Under the pieces are notes generated by a model, which saw only the letters and a program-made list of their open reading frames with translations, did not search any database and had not been told where the DNA came from. Positions 52,016-60,103 of a stretch of DNA of 64,000 nucleotides are shown here, piece after piece. Source of the stretch: Allomesorhizobium camelthorni (GTDB lineage Bacteria > Pseudomonadota > Alphaproteobacteria > Rhizobiales > Rhizobiaceae); the NCBI RefSeq assembly GCF_011045125.1, contig NZ_JAAKZF010000016.1, forward strand, positions 44,757 to 108,756, given 5' to 3'. Position numbers and translations under genes: made by a program. Numbering within the stretch: position 1 is the first letter of the stretch; every line of letters starts with the position of its first letter.

Positions 52016-53140
52016 CTATTTGAACATCTGCGCGGCAATGGTGACGATGGCCGCGACGCCATCGGCGTCGCCTGCGGCTAGGTGGCTCCCGTCCGGCGAC
52101 CAGGCGAGCGTCGTCACCGGGCCGCCGGCCGGCCTGACAATCAGTTCGTCTCGCATGCCAATCTGGGCGACGACGATCTGGCCGTTGGCGAATCCAGCTG
52201 CCACGAGCCCCTTGGACGGGTGCGCCGCTAACGCTTCGACTGGAAACAGGCGGGCGCGCCCCGTCTCTAGTGCTCCGCAAGACAACTTTCCCGCGAGAAG
52301 TGGCGTGTCCATAACCCACGCTGCAATGCGAAAAGCACCAGATGCGACTAGCGCATTGGCAGGTCCGCTCCAGCAGACGCTGCGAACGGGAGCCGGAAAA
52401 CCGGCCACGGCGTCGGTTCGTCTGCTCGCGCAGTCGATCAGACTGAAGCCGTCCGCCCCGAGCGCGCAGGCCAGCAGTGACTGGCCGTTCCATCGGATCG
52501 ACACCGGCTGCCCCGCACAGGCGAAGTCGTCAAGCAGCATGGTTTCGTCCCCGCTTACCCAGACGCAGAGGCGGTCGCCCGCGGAAAAGGCGAGGTGATC
52601 GCCGCCTGGCGACAGCGCGACAGTGCTGACGGGCGAAGTCGCGCCATGGGCGAGCGCGAACTGGCTGCCTTGCCGCACAAGCAGGATTTTATTGCCGTCG
52701 GTTGCCACCGTCACCCCATTTGCCACCGAGTGGTCGATGGCCACGATGGCGGTTTCGAGCTTGAGCACCGGCTCGCCCAGGCTGCCGTCCGCCCGTAGGA
52801 GAAGGACATCGCCGGCGCCGCCGCCGAGGAGGAAATCCGACTGGCCGAACGCGGTGACGGGAATCGGTCCCGCCGCAAGCTGCGGGGTCGTGATCAACGG
52901 CACCGGTGGCTTCTCGCGCGGGCGGATGGTCGTCTGGCCGAGATCGCCACTCACTCTGATGCGCATATTCGGCGGCTCGCTGTCGGCGACCGCGGCGATC
53001 GCGACCGTGCCGTCCGCCGATGGGAAGGCGATCGTCGTGCCGTCGGCGCTGAAGTGGGCGTCGGTGATCGCCGATGGGCGATGCCAGCTTCGCGCCAACA
53101 AATCGAACAAGGTCAGGTTCTGCATCGCCTGCTGGTTCAT
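52016..53140 (-). CDS. WD40-like beta-propeller protein
   Basis: A 374-residue soluble protein built of repeated beta-propeller blades. Several blades show the SxDGxxxA pattern, for example FSADGTTIAFPSADGTVAIA, LSPGGDHLAFSAGDRLCVWV and WSPDGSHLAAGDADGVAAIV. No signal peptide is seen, so it is probably cytoplasmic and a protein-interaction scaffold. Start ATG with AAGGGA upstream. Its operon partners are a coiled-coil protein and two small proteins of unknown function. It is divergent from the monooxygenase operon; a functional link is only suggested by adjacency. Confidence 0.75.
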   Translation of the reverse strand: MNQQAMQNLTLFDLLARSWHRPSAITDAHFSADGTTIAFPSADGTVAIAAVADSEPPNMRIRVSGDLGQTTIRPREKPPVPLITTPQLAAGPIPVTAFGQSDFLLGGGAGDVLLLRADGSLGEPVLKLETAIVAIDHSVANGVTVATDGNKILLVRQGSQFALAHGATSPVSTVALSPGGDHLAFSAGDRLCVWVSGDETMLLDDFACAGQPVSIRWNGQSLLACALGADGFSLIDCASRRTDAVAGFPAPVRSVCWSGPANALVASGAFRIAAWVMDTPLLAGKLSCGALETGRARLFPVEALAAHPSKGLVAAGFANGQIVVAQIGMRDELIVRPAGGPVTTLAWSPDGSHLAAGDADGVAAIVTIAAQMFK

Positions 53141-53155
53141 GGGTCATTCCCTTTG

Positions 53156-53470
53156 TCAGTTTCCGTCCGTTGCGGCGAGCGCACGGTCGACGTCCTCGAC
53201 TTGACCCTCGACGGCGATGATGCGTTCCTCGCATTCCGCACGCTCTTGCTCGATCGCCGCAACGCTCTCTTCCGCTTCATGCAAATCCTGCACCAGTTGC
53301 GCGCTGCCGCCGCTCCTGGTGATTTCGAGTTCCAGGCGCAGCACATCCATCTCGATACCGGTGCGCTTCTGAGTGAGCCGCAGCGCCTCGGCAGTGAGAG
53401 CGGAGATATTGGCGACAAGTGCCAGCCGATGGCTGAGCAGCGCGTCACGCGCGGCAGCTTGATCCTTCAT
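53156..53470 (-). CDS. Coiled-coil protein in the WD40 operon
   Basis: A 104-residue, almost wholly helical protein with heptad-like spacing and a high Glu/Ala/Leu content (LTQKRTGIEMDVLRLELEIT and ESVAAIEQERAECEERIIAV). Likely forms a coiled-coil dimer. The ATG is preceded by GGAGGG. It is 15 bases upstream of the WD40-like gene and 12 bases downstream of the preceding gene, so it is translated from the same mRNA. No family recognised. Confidence 0.7.
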   Translation of the reverse strand: MKDQAAARDALLSHRLALVANISALTAEALRLTQKRTGIEMDVLRLELEITRSGGSAQLVQDLHEAEESVAAIEQERAECEERIIAVEGQVEDVDRALAATDGN

Positions 53471-53482
53471 CGGACCCTCCTG

Positions 53483-53959
53483 TCATTTTTTACTCCCAGC
53501 CATCCGTTCACCGGACTTTTCGAAAGCCGACAACAAATTGGGCAGTGCGCTGGCTTGCGATTGGAACTGCTTCTCAGCCGTCTCTATGTGGCTCTTGAGC
53601 TGGTCCCAGATGTCGACGCGGATCATCGAAGTCGTGTCGCCAGTAAGGCGCTCGATCTCGTCGACGCGGAACTGGCGCGACAGCGAAACGCCGCAAAACA
53701 CGAAGTCTCGGAGCAGGATCGCATGGTTCTCGATGAACAGATGGATCATCGGATGTGTTTCGGTGGTGACGCCTTGAGCGGCAAGTTCGGCTCGGACGAA
53801 GTCCTGGAAATGGCTCTGCAGGCGGTACTGGCTCTCGCCCACGAAGCGCATGACAAAGATCAGGTCGCTGGGGATCAGCCTGACAAGATCGCCGGCGATG
53901 CCGTCGGGCGGACTGGACATTGTCGGTGTCGGCCCCAGGCTGTCTTTGTCGTTCGGCAT
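53483..53959 (-). CDS. Hypothetical protein, first gene of the WD40 operon
   Basis: A 158-residue soluble protein, largely helical (VRLIPSDLIFVMRFVGESQY; WDQLKSHIETAEKQFQSQAS). The ATG at 53959 is chosen because a purine-rich AGAGAGA stretch lies just upstream; an open extension of nine codons is possible. No recognised domain. As the first gene of the minus-strand operon it faces the 574-base region shared with the monooxygenase operon. Confidence 0.65.
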   Translation of the reverse strand: MPNDKDSLGPTPTMSSPPDGIAGDLVRLIPSDLIFVMRFVGESQYRLQSHFQDFVRAELAAQGVTTETHPMIHLFIENHAILLRDFVFCGVSLSRQFRVDEIERLTGDTTSMIRVDIWDQLKSHIETAEKQFQSQASALPNLLSAFEKSGERMAGSKK

Positions 53960-54119
53960 GGTCTCTCTCTGCTGTTGGCCACCCAAGGGACGATTGCCCC
54001 CAAATAGTAGCGGAGCAAGAGCAACTGAATAGATGAAAAATTAATTTCGTGTATGCTGCACCTGCGAAGTAACTACAACGAAGTTGCGAATAGAAGCAAA
54101 ACATTACAGGCGTAAATTA

Positions 54120-54144
54120 CAACTGTAAAAGAACGTTACAGTTG
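54120..54144. promoter_or_regulatory. Inverted repeat upstream of the sigma54 promoter, likely activator site
   Basis: Perfect 9-bp arms CAACTGTAA and TTACAGTTG separated by 7 bases, centred about 83 bases upstream of the -24 element. A further TTACAG half-site lies at 54104-54109, 32 bases (three helical turns) from the one in the right arm. This is the usual layout of a binding site for a sigma54 enhancer-binding protein. The activator gene is not in the window. Confidence 0.6.
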
Positions 54145-54213
54145 ATGGCATACTCATTACCGAAACAGCCGCGAGTTGTTTTGAATGGCCAGCCGTTGGG
54201 CTTGTTTCACAAC

Positions 54214-54229
54214 TGGCACGGCGCTTGCT
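54214..54229 (+). promoter_or_regulatory. Sigma54 (RpoN) -24/-12 promoter of the monooxygenase operon
   Basis: TGGCACG-N4-TTGCT is a full match to the RpoN consensus, with GG at 54215-54216 and GC at 54227-54228 at the correct spacing. Transcription would start near 54241 and leave a leader of about 290 bases before mimA. The 53987-54532 gap (546 bases) holds this promoter and the inverted repeat, and no gene I can support. Confidence 0.8.
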
Positions 54230-54532
54230 TTCTCCATTTCCATAAGAAGCCCATCGCGTTGTGATGCGGTGCCAAAAGAACGAAGGAACGGAGGAAGCAG
54301 GGATCAGGTCACGTCCGCTTCGATACGCCTATCGCAAATGCGGTTGGCGCCGCGGTCCCTGTCAGACGCCTCAGAAACCTTTGCCGCGATCCACTTGAAC
54401 GGCTGGACCACGAGTCGCGCCTGACTGCGCAACCCTTTGTCGTGCCGTTCGCACTCTCACTGGCGGCGCTGTGTGCCGTCTCACGCCCGGATCAAGGGAT
54501 CCGCGGCTCAAACCTGGTGGAGGCTTATGACG

Positions 54533-56200
54533 ATGTCGTCTTTGACGCTCAACAAGATTACCTCGCAACGCGGCATTTCCGTGGGCGAGGCGACGAAGAA
54601 AATTTCCGACCTCGGTTGGAACCCGACCTACGTCCAGGAAGCGATGACGTTTCCGACCGACTACAAGATCTCAAAGGCGCCGCGCGATCCGATGAAGCAG
54701 GTGCTGCGCTCTTACTTCCCCATGCAGGAAGAAAAGGACAACCGCGTCTATGGCGCGCTCGACGCCGCTCTTCGTGGCGACATGTTCCGCAATGTCGAGC
54801 CGCGCTGGGTCGAATGGATGAAGCTTTTCCTGGCCATCATCCCCTTCCCGGAAATCTCGGCAGCCCGCTCTATGGCAATGGTGGCGCGGCTGGCGCCGGG
54901 CGAGGATCTTAGAACCGGCTTCACCATGCAGATGGTCGACGAGTTCCGCCATTCCACCATCCAGATGAATCTGAAGAAGTGGTACATGGAGAACTACATC
55001 GATCCGGCGGGCTTCGACATCACCGAAGAAGCTTTCGGCAAGTGCTATGCAACCACAATAGGCCGCCAGTTCGGCGAAGGCTTCATCACCGGCGACACGA
55101 TGACGGCAGCCTGCATGTACCTGACGGTCGTGGCCGAGACGGCGTTCACCAATACGCTGTTCGTGGCAATGCCTTCGGAAGCGGCTCGCAATGGCGATTA
55201 CGCGCTGCCCACCGTCTTCCTTTCGGTGCAGTCCGATGAAAGCCGGCACATCGGCAACGGTCACTCGCTGCTGATGGCTGCGCTGAAGGAGCCTGAGAAC
55301 CACCTGCTGCTCGAGCGCGACATGCGTTACGCCTTCTGGCAGAACCATGCCATCGTCGACGCCGCCATCGGCACGTTCATCGAATACGGCACAACCAACC
55401 GCGACAAGAACAAGGAATCCTACGCGGAGATGTGGCACCGCTGGATCTACGAGGACTACTACCGCACCTACATGCTGCCGCTCGAGAAATACGGCATCAA
55501 GATCCATCACGACGATGTCCAGGCGGCCTGGGAGCGCATCACGAAGAAGAACTACGTCCACAAGGTCGGGCAGTTCTTCGCCGTCGGTTGGCCTGTCAAT
55601 TTCTGGCGCATCGAAGCCCAAACCGACAAAGACTTCGAGTGGTTCGAGCACAAATATCCTGGTTGGTACGCCGAGTTCGGCGACTTCTGGAAATGGTACG
55701 CCAAGCTCAGCCACAAGGGCGAGAAGGTGCTGCTGTTCAACAGCGATGTCGGCTACGTCTATCCGCACCGCTGCTGGTCTTGCCTTGTGCCTTGCCTCAT
55801 CCGCGAGGACATGGTGGTCGATGAGATCGACGGGCAACTGCACACCTTCGCCCACGAGCTCGACCGCTGGACCGCTGTCGAAGCCTTCGCCGACGAGTAT
55901 CAAGGCCGTCCAACGCCCGCGATGGGCCGCTTCAGCGGCAAGCGGGAATGGGAGACGCTCTATGACGGCTGGGATATCGCCGATGCGATCAAGGATCTTA
56001 ACTTCGTCCGTTCCGACGGCAAGACGCTGATCCCGCAGCCGCATCTGCGCTTCGAGGCCGATCAGCAGTGGACGCTGGACGACGTGCGCGGCAACACCCT
56101 CGGATCCCCGTTGAATGCGCTCCGCGCAATGTCGCCGGCCGATCGCGAAAAGCACCTCGCTGAGTACCGCGCTGGCTTCACCATAACGCCGTTCAATTGA
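54533..56200 (+). CDS. mimA: Propane 2-monooxygenase-type hydroxylase large subunit (MimA/PrmA-like)
   Basis: Catalytic alpha subunit of a soluble diiron monooxygenase that inserts oxygen into short alkanes, alkenes or ketones. All six diiron ligands are visible: Glu107, Glu137 and His140 (EFRH), Glu202, Glu236 and His239 (ESRH), each offset by seven from the methane monooxygenase numbering. The 555-residue length fits MimA/PrmA. ATG 54533 is preferred since GGAGG lies nine bases upstream; ATG 54527 would leave only three. First gene after the sigma54 promoter. The best guess of substrate is propane or a related C3 compound, by similarity of gene set to actinobacterial mimABCD/prmABCD clusters. 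Confidence 0.93.
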   Translation: MSSLTLNKITSQRGISVGEATKKISDLGWNPTYVQEAMTFPTDYKISKAPRDPMKQVLRSYFPMQEEKDNRVYGALDAALRGDMFRNVEPRWVEWMKLFLAIIPFPEISAARSMAMVARLAPGEDLRTGFTMQMVDEFRHSTIQMNLKKWYMENYIDPAGFDITEEAFGKCYATTIGRQFGEGFITGDTMTAACMYLTVVAETAFTNTLFVAMPSEAARNGDYALPTVFLSVQSDESRHIGNGHSLLMAALKEPENHLLLERDMRYAFWQNHAIVDAAIGTFIEYGTTNRDKNKESYAEMWHRWIYEDYYRTYMLPLEKYGIKIHHDDVQAAWERITKKNYVHKVGQFFAVGWPVNFWRIEAQTDKDFEWFEHKYPGWYAEFGDFWKWYAKLSHKGEKVLLFNSDVGYVYPHRCWSCLVPCLIREDMVVDEIDGQLHTFAHELDRWTAVEAFADEYQGRPTPAMGRFSGKREWETLYDGWDIADAIKDLNFVRSDGKTLIPQPHLRFEADQQWTLDDVRGNTLGSPLNALRAMSPADREKHLAEYRAGFTITPFN

Positions 56201-56206
56201 CGGTCA

Positions 56207-56232
56207 GGCGGGCCGGTTACCGCCGGCCCGCC
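56207..56232 (+). terminator. GC-rich stem-loop directly after mimA
   Basis: Perfect 10-bp stem GGCGGGCCGG / CCGGCCCGCC with a 6-base loop, six bases after the mimA stop. No T-run follows. It probably stabilises or processes the mRNA so that the large subunit is made in excess of the reductase. Confidence 0.55.
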
Positions 56233-56250
56233 CACCGCTTGGTGGTCGAT

Positions 56251-56442
56251 ATGACACGTGCCCGTTTCGCCCTGCCCATCGCCATAGCGGCGTGGGCCGC
56301 AATCGCCGGAACCGCCTCCACCGTTACAGGCGCCCATCTGCCCGCAGACGACTGGAGGAAGGTGACGGCCGGCTACAGGGGCTCGCTCGGCCAAAAGCCA
56401 AAAGAAACAGTGAAGATACTCGCTATCGGGAGGCTAGTTTAA
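56251..56442 (+). CDS. Small single-helix membrane protein between mimA and mimB
   Basis: A 63-residue protein with one hydrophobic helix or uncleaved signal (FALPIAIAAWAAIAGTAST) and a basic C-terminal tail (KPKETVKIL). The ATG at 56251 lies after the mimA hairpin; a TTG at 56197 is a less likely start because it would read through that hairpin. Its stop overlaps the reductase ATG (TAATG), which argues for a real, translationally coupled gene. No counterpart is known to me in the classic mim/prm clusters. It could be exported or membrane-anchored; function unknown. Confidence 0.5.
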   Translation: MTRARFALPIAIAAWAAIAGTASTVTGAHLPADDWRKVTAGYRGSLGQKPKETVKILAIGRLV

Positions 56443-57500
56443 TGAGTGACGCTCACACAGTGCGCCTGGAGCCGGTCGGCGTCGAGTTCGAGGTCGAAAA
56501 CGGCGAGACGGTGCTGAACGCGGCATTTCGCCAAGGTATCGCGTTGCCGCATGGCTGCAAGGAAGGGCAATGCTCGGCCTGCAAATGCGTGCTGCTCGAC
56601 GGTGAAGTCGACATGCTTAAATACTCGACCTTCGCGCTCAACGACATGGAGAAGGACTCTGGCCATATCTTGCTTTGCCGGGCCATCGCCTATTCCGACA
56701 TGGAGGTTGAGCTCCTCAATTACGACGAGGAGGTTCTGGCGAAATCGATCGCAGTAAAGACGTTCACAGGCCGGATCTCGAAATTCGACCATCTTACCCA
56801 TGACATCCGCGGCATCGAAATCGAACTCGGCTCGCCGATAAAATTCTGGGCTGGGCAATATGTCGACATCACGGTCACCACGCAAAAAGGGGAGACGATT
56901 ACGCGCTCGTTCTCCATGGCAAATACGCCGGACGAAACCCAAAAACTCTCCTTCATCATCAAGAAATATCCTGAGGGAAAGTTCTCAGGGGAACTCGACA
57001 GCGGAGGAATCCGAGTCGGAGCCGAAGTCACCGTCGCCGGACCTTATGGAACCTGCTTTCGACGGGAAGAACGGCAAGGTCCCCTGATCCTGGTTGGCGC
57101 CGGCTCGGGCATGTCGCCCGTCTGGTCGATCCTCAACGATCATCTCAAAAGCGGCGAGAAACGCGACGTCTACTTCTTCTACGGCGCGAGGACGCCGACC
57201 GACCTGTTCTATCTCGACAGGATCTCCGAGCTCGCCGATCGCCACCCGGAGCTGAATTTCATACCTGTTCTCTCGCACGTCAACGGCGAGGCATGGGACG
57301 GCGAGCGCGGCTTCGTTCACCAAAGCGTTGACGCCAAGCTCAAACAGTTGGCGGTGGACGGGCAGGGCGATGTCTATGCCTGCGGGCCGCCGCCAATGAT
57401 CGATGCGCTGCAGCCGATCCTGTTCATGAACGGCTTCGAGACGGAACGCATCTTTTTCGACAGGTTCACCACATCGTCCGGCGCCACCCCGGCCCACTGA
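56442..57500 (+). CDS. mimB: Monooxygenase reductase component (MimB/PrmB-like)
   Basis: Flavoprotein that moves electrons from NADH to the diiron hydroxylase. The 352 residues comprise a plant-type 2Fe-2S domain with Cys39, Cys44, Cys47 and Cys79, an FAD domain with RSFSMAN, and an NAD domain starting LVGAGSGMSPVWSIL and ending in the CGPPPMIDA loop. ATG 56442 follows GGGAGG and overlaps the stop of the small upstream gene; the longer open frame lies in that gene and is rejected. Confidence 0.93.
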   Translation: MSDAHTVRLEPVGVEFEVENGETVLNAAFRQGIALPHGCKEGQCSACKCVLLDGEVDMLKYSTFALNDMEKDSGHILLCRAIAYSDMEVELLNYDEEVLAKSIAVKTFTGRISKFDHLTHDIRGIEIELGSPIKFWAGQYVDITVTTQKGETITRSFSMANTPDETQKLSFIIKKYPEGKFSGELDSGGIRVGAEVTVAGPYGTCFRREERQGPLILVGAGSGMSPVWSILNDHLKSGEKRDVYFFYGARTPTDLFYLDRISELADRHPELNFIPVLSHVNGEAWDGERGFVHQSVDAKLKQLAVDGQGDVYACGPPPMIDALQPILFMNGFETERIFFDRFTTSSGATPAH

Positions 57501-57554
57501 GGCAGGCCGAAGCCAACGACATCAGAGAGCAACTGCAACAAGGGAGTGAAGACT

Positions 57555-58613
57555 ATGGTAGCAACGTCGAGTTCAGTCGGATCGGGGGCCGCAGGGGCCG
57601 CGATCTTCGCCGATTCGGACAGCCGGAAGTATCGGTATTTCGACCCGAAAGGGCAGCGCGCAACGCACTACGAGGATGTCACGGTCGACGTCCAGCCCGA
57701 TCCAGAGCGTTATCTGATTCAGGACTGGATCATCTCGTTCTCGAACGGCAAGGGCGCCTACATCAAGGACAACACCGCCGCCCAAAGCTCGAACTGGCAC
57801 GCATTCCGCGCTCCTGACCAGGAGTGGGAGCGCACGCACTACCAGCGCCAGTCGAAGATCGAGACGATGGTCCAGAGCGTTATCACTAACGCCCGCCGCG
57901 CCGGCGCGCCGAAAACCTTCGACAAGGTTTGGATCAAGCTCCTGCAGGCACATCTCGGCGCATGGAAGCATGCCGAGTTCGGCCTCGGCACCTCGCTGAT
58001 GCAGGCGCAGCGCTACGGCTATACCCAGATGATCAACAACGCGACGCTGACCAACTCGTCTTACAAACTCAGGCTCGCCCAGGACATCACCCTCTACCTC
58101 GCCGAGATCGGCATGGACATTCCCGGCTGGGACGACACGCTCGGCAAGACGCGCTGGCTCGAGGATGGCGTCTGGCAGGGCACCCGCGAGGCTGTCGAGA
58201 CCATCATGGGCACGACAGACTATCTCGAGCAGTATTTCGCCATCAACATCATCTTCGAGCCGCTGGTCGGCGAGCTCTTCCGCTCCGGCTTCCTCATGCA
58301 GGCGGCTGCGGCCAATCACGACTTCATCACCCCTCCGGTGATTTCGGCGGCTGAAGCCGACTACGAGCGCAATCTCGCGAACACGATCGACCTCACCTAC
58401 CTGCTCGCCAACGACGAAAAGCACGGCGCTGCGAACAGGAAGCTCTTCCAGGGCTGGGTCAAGAAGCACGGCGCGCTTGCCGACAAGGCAGCCATCGGCC
58501 TCCAGCCGATCTGGTCGATGCCGCATTCTAAGCCGATTTCCTTCGCCGATGTCCGCGCCCAGTCCGAAGAACGGATTGGACAGATCCTCGGCGAACTCGG
58601 CCTCAAGCGCTGA
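57555..58613 (+). CDS. mimC: Monooxygenase hydroxylase small (beta) subunit (MimC/PrmC-like)
   Basis: Non-catalytic beta subunit that forms the hydroxylase dimer with MimA. The ferritin-like helical fold lacks the iron ligands of the alpha subunit. Family segments include RKYRYFDPKGQRATHYEDVT, DWIISFSNGKG and QAHLGAWKHAEFGLG. The 352 residues are typical. ATG 57555 is favoured, with AGGGAG eight bases upstream; the GTG at 57546 falls within that ribosome-binding site. Confidence 0.92.
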   Translation: MVATSSSVGSGAAGAAIFADSDSRKYRYFDPKGQRATHYEDVTVDVQPDPERYLIQDWIISFSNGKGAYIKDNTAAQSSNWHAFRAPDQEWERTHYQRQSKIETMVQSVITNARRAGAPKTFDKVWIKLLQAHLGAWKHAEFGLGTSLMQAQRYGYTQMINNATLTNSSYKLRLAQDITLYLAEIGMDIPGWDDTLGKTRWLEDGVWQGTREAVETIMGTTDYLEQYFAINIIFEPLVGELFRSGFLMQAAAANHDFITPPVISAAEADYERNLANTIDLTYLLANDEKHGAANRKLFQGWVKKHGALADKAAIGLQPIWSMPHSKPISFADVRAQSEERIGQILGELGLKR

Positions 58614-58630
58614 ATAAGGAGAAAATACTC

Positions 58631-58999
58631 ATGTCAACCGCAGCACGCGACGCCTCGCAGTCCAACATCTTCAAGTCGATGAAGGACATCACCTTTGAAC
58701 AGACGATTTCGCACCAGTGCGGCGTCACCATGAACGACTCGGTCGAGGCGCGTGCCATCGCCGAGTTCATGGGCAAGAAGCCTGGCGTCACCGTCACCTA
58801 CCAGCCGGCCATGATCCGTATCGACGGAAACGGCAAGCTGATCTTCAAGATGGACGAGATCAGCGAGTATCTCGGCAGGGAGATGACCGCGGAGATATTC
58901 GAGGTCAACACGTCGACCCACTATGGCCGCATGGTCCGCATCGACGACAACGAAGTGATCCTGTTCGGCGATATGGACGAGGTTTTCGAGTTCATCTGA
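58631..58999 (+). CDS. mimD: Monooxygenase coupling/regulatory protein (MimD/PrmD-like)
   Basis: Small MmoB/DmpM-family effector (122 residues) without cofactors that binds the hydroxylase and tunes oxygen and substrate access. The family fold is indicated by the mid-region GKKPGVTVTYQPAMIRIDG and by LIFKMDEISEYLGREMTAE. ATG with AAGGAG upstream, 17 bases after mimC. A strong intercistronic stem-loop follows, separating the four structural genes from the accessory genes. Confidence 0.92.
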   Translation: MSTAARDASQSNIFKSMKDITFEQTISHQCGVTMNDSVEARAIAEFMGKKPGVTVTYQPAMIRIDGNGKLIFKMDEISEYLGREMTAEIFEVNTSTHYGRMVRIDDNEVILFGDMDEVFEFI

Positions 59000-59016
59000 G
59001 GAAACGCCTGGAATTC

Positions 59017-59042
59017 GGCGCGCCGCTCAATCACGGCGCGCC
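59017..59042 (+). terminator. GC-rich stem-loop between mimD and the accessory genes
   Basis: Perfect 9-bp stem GGCGCGCCG / CGGCGCGCC with an 8-base loop, 17 bases after the mimD stop and without a T-run. Likely an mRNA stability or partial attenuation element that keeps structural subunits above accessory proteins. Confidence 0.5.
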
Positions 59043-59075
59043 GGCCCGATCAACGCGATTGCTGCGGAGGCAACA

Positions 59076-60098
59076 ATGTACAGAACACCGGAAGGCAAGG
59101 ACATCTTCGTGGTCGACGGCCACACCCATTTCTGGGACGGCAGCCCGGAGAACCAGAAGAATATTCACGGCAAGCAGTTCATCGACTGCTTCTACGCGTA
59201 TCATACTGGCCTCAGCCCCAAGGAGCAGCTTTGGGAGAAGAGCAAGTTCGAGAAATACTCAGCCGAGAATCTCTGCAATGACCTGTTCATCGAGGGGCCG
59301 GATGACATAGCCATCTTCCAAACCACGTCGCTGAGCGATTTCTACAAGACTGGCTTTGGCTGCATCAAACGCACGTCGGAGATCGCCAAGAAATATCCCG
59401 GCCGGTTCATCGTGAACGGATCGTTCGATCCGCGCGATGGCGAGAAGGCGCTCGAATATATCCACTTCATGAAGGAGACCTACGACATTAAGGGCGTGAA
59501 GATGTACACCGCCGAGTGGAACGGTGCGTCGAAAGGCTGGCGTCTGAACGACCCCGACGCCTACAAATGCTTCGAGCTCTGCGACAAGCTCGGCATCCGG
59601 AACATCCACGTCCACAAGGGTCCAACCATCATCCCGCTCAACAAGGATGCGTTCGACGTGCATGACGTGGATCATGCCGCCACCGATTTCCAGGGCCTCA
59701 ACTGGATCGTGGAGCACTGCGGCCTGCCGCGCCTGGACGATTTCTGCTGGATCGCGACGCAGGAGACCAACGTCTATGCCGGGCTCGCGGTGGCGCTGCC
59801 CTTTATCCATTCGCGTCCGCGCTATTTCGGCGAGGTCATCGCCGAGCTGCTGTTCTGGATAGGCCCCGAGAAGATCCTGTTCGGCTCGGACTACGCGATC
59901 TGGACGCCTCGCTGGTTGGTCGAGAAGCTCTGGGCCTACCGGATCCCAGAGGACATCGCGGCTGAACGCGGCGTGCAATTGACTGACGAGATCAAGGAAA
60001 AGATTCTCGGCCTCAACGCTGCCCGCCTCTACGACATCGACATCGCAGCCAGGAAGGCGGAATTCGCCAACTCCCCTTTCAGCATCGCTGCGGAGTAG
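59076..60098 (+). CDS. Amidohydrolase-family metal-dependent hydrolase
   Basis: TIM-barrel hydrolase of the amidohydrolase_2 type, 340 residues. The metal motif HTHFW follows FVVDG at residue 15; further likely ligands are in RNIHVHKGP and the closing Asp in LFGSDYAIW. A homologous gene lies at the same place in actinobacterial propane monooxygenase clusters, where its role is unclear; a part in maturing the enzyme or acting on a downstream metabolite has been considered. ATG with GGAGG nearby, 76 bases after mimD. Confidence 0.88.
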   Translation: MYRTPEGKDIFVVDGHTHFWDGSPENQKNIHGKQFIDCFYAYHTGLSPKEQLWEKSKFEKYSAENLCNDLFIEGPDDIAIFQTTSLSDFYKTGFGCIKRTSEIAKKYPGRFIVNGSFDPRDGEKALEYIHFMKETYDIKGVKMYTAEWNGASKGWRLNDPDAYKCFELCDKLGIRNIHVHKGPTIIPLNKDAFDVHDVDHAATDFQGLNWIVEHCGLPRLDDFCWIATQETNVYAGLAVALPFIHSRPRYFGEVIAELLFWIGPEKILFGSDYAIWTPRWLVEKLWAYRIPEDIAAERGVQLTDEIKEKILGLNAARLYDIDIAARKAEFANSPFSIAAE

Positions 60099-60103
60099 GC
60101 GCC

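Noticed and set aside
54671..56155. Minus-strand open frame of about 494 codons opposite mimA
   Set aside because: The plus frame has all six diiron ligands; antisense peptide lacks any recognisable domain.
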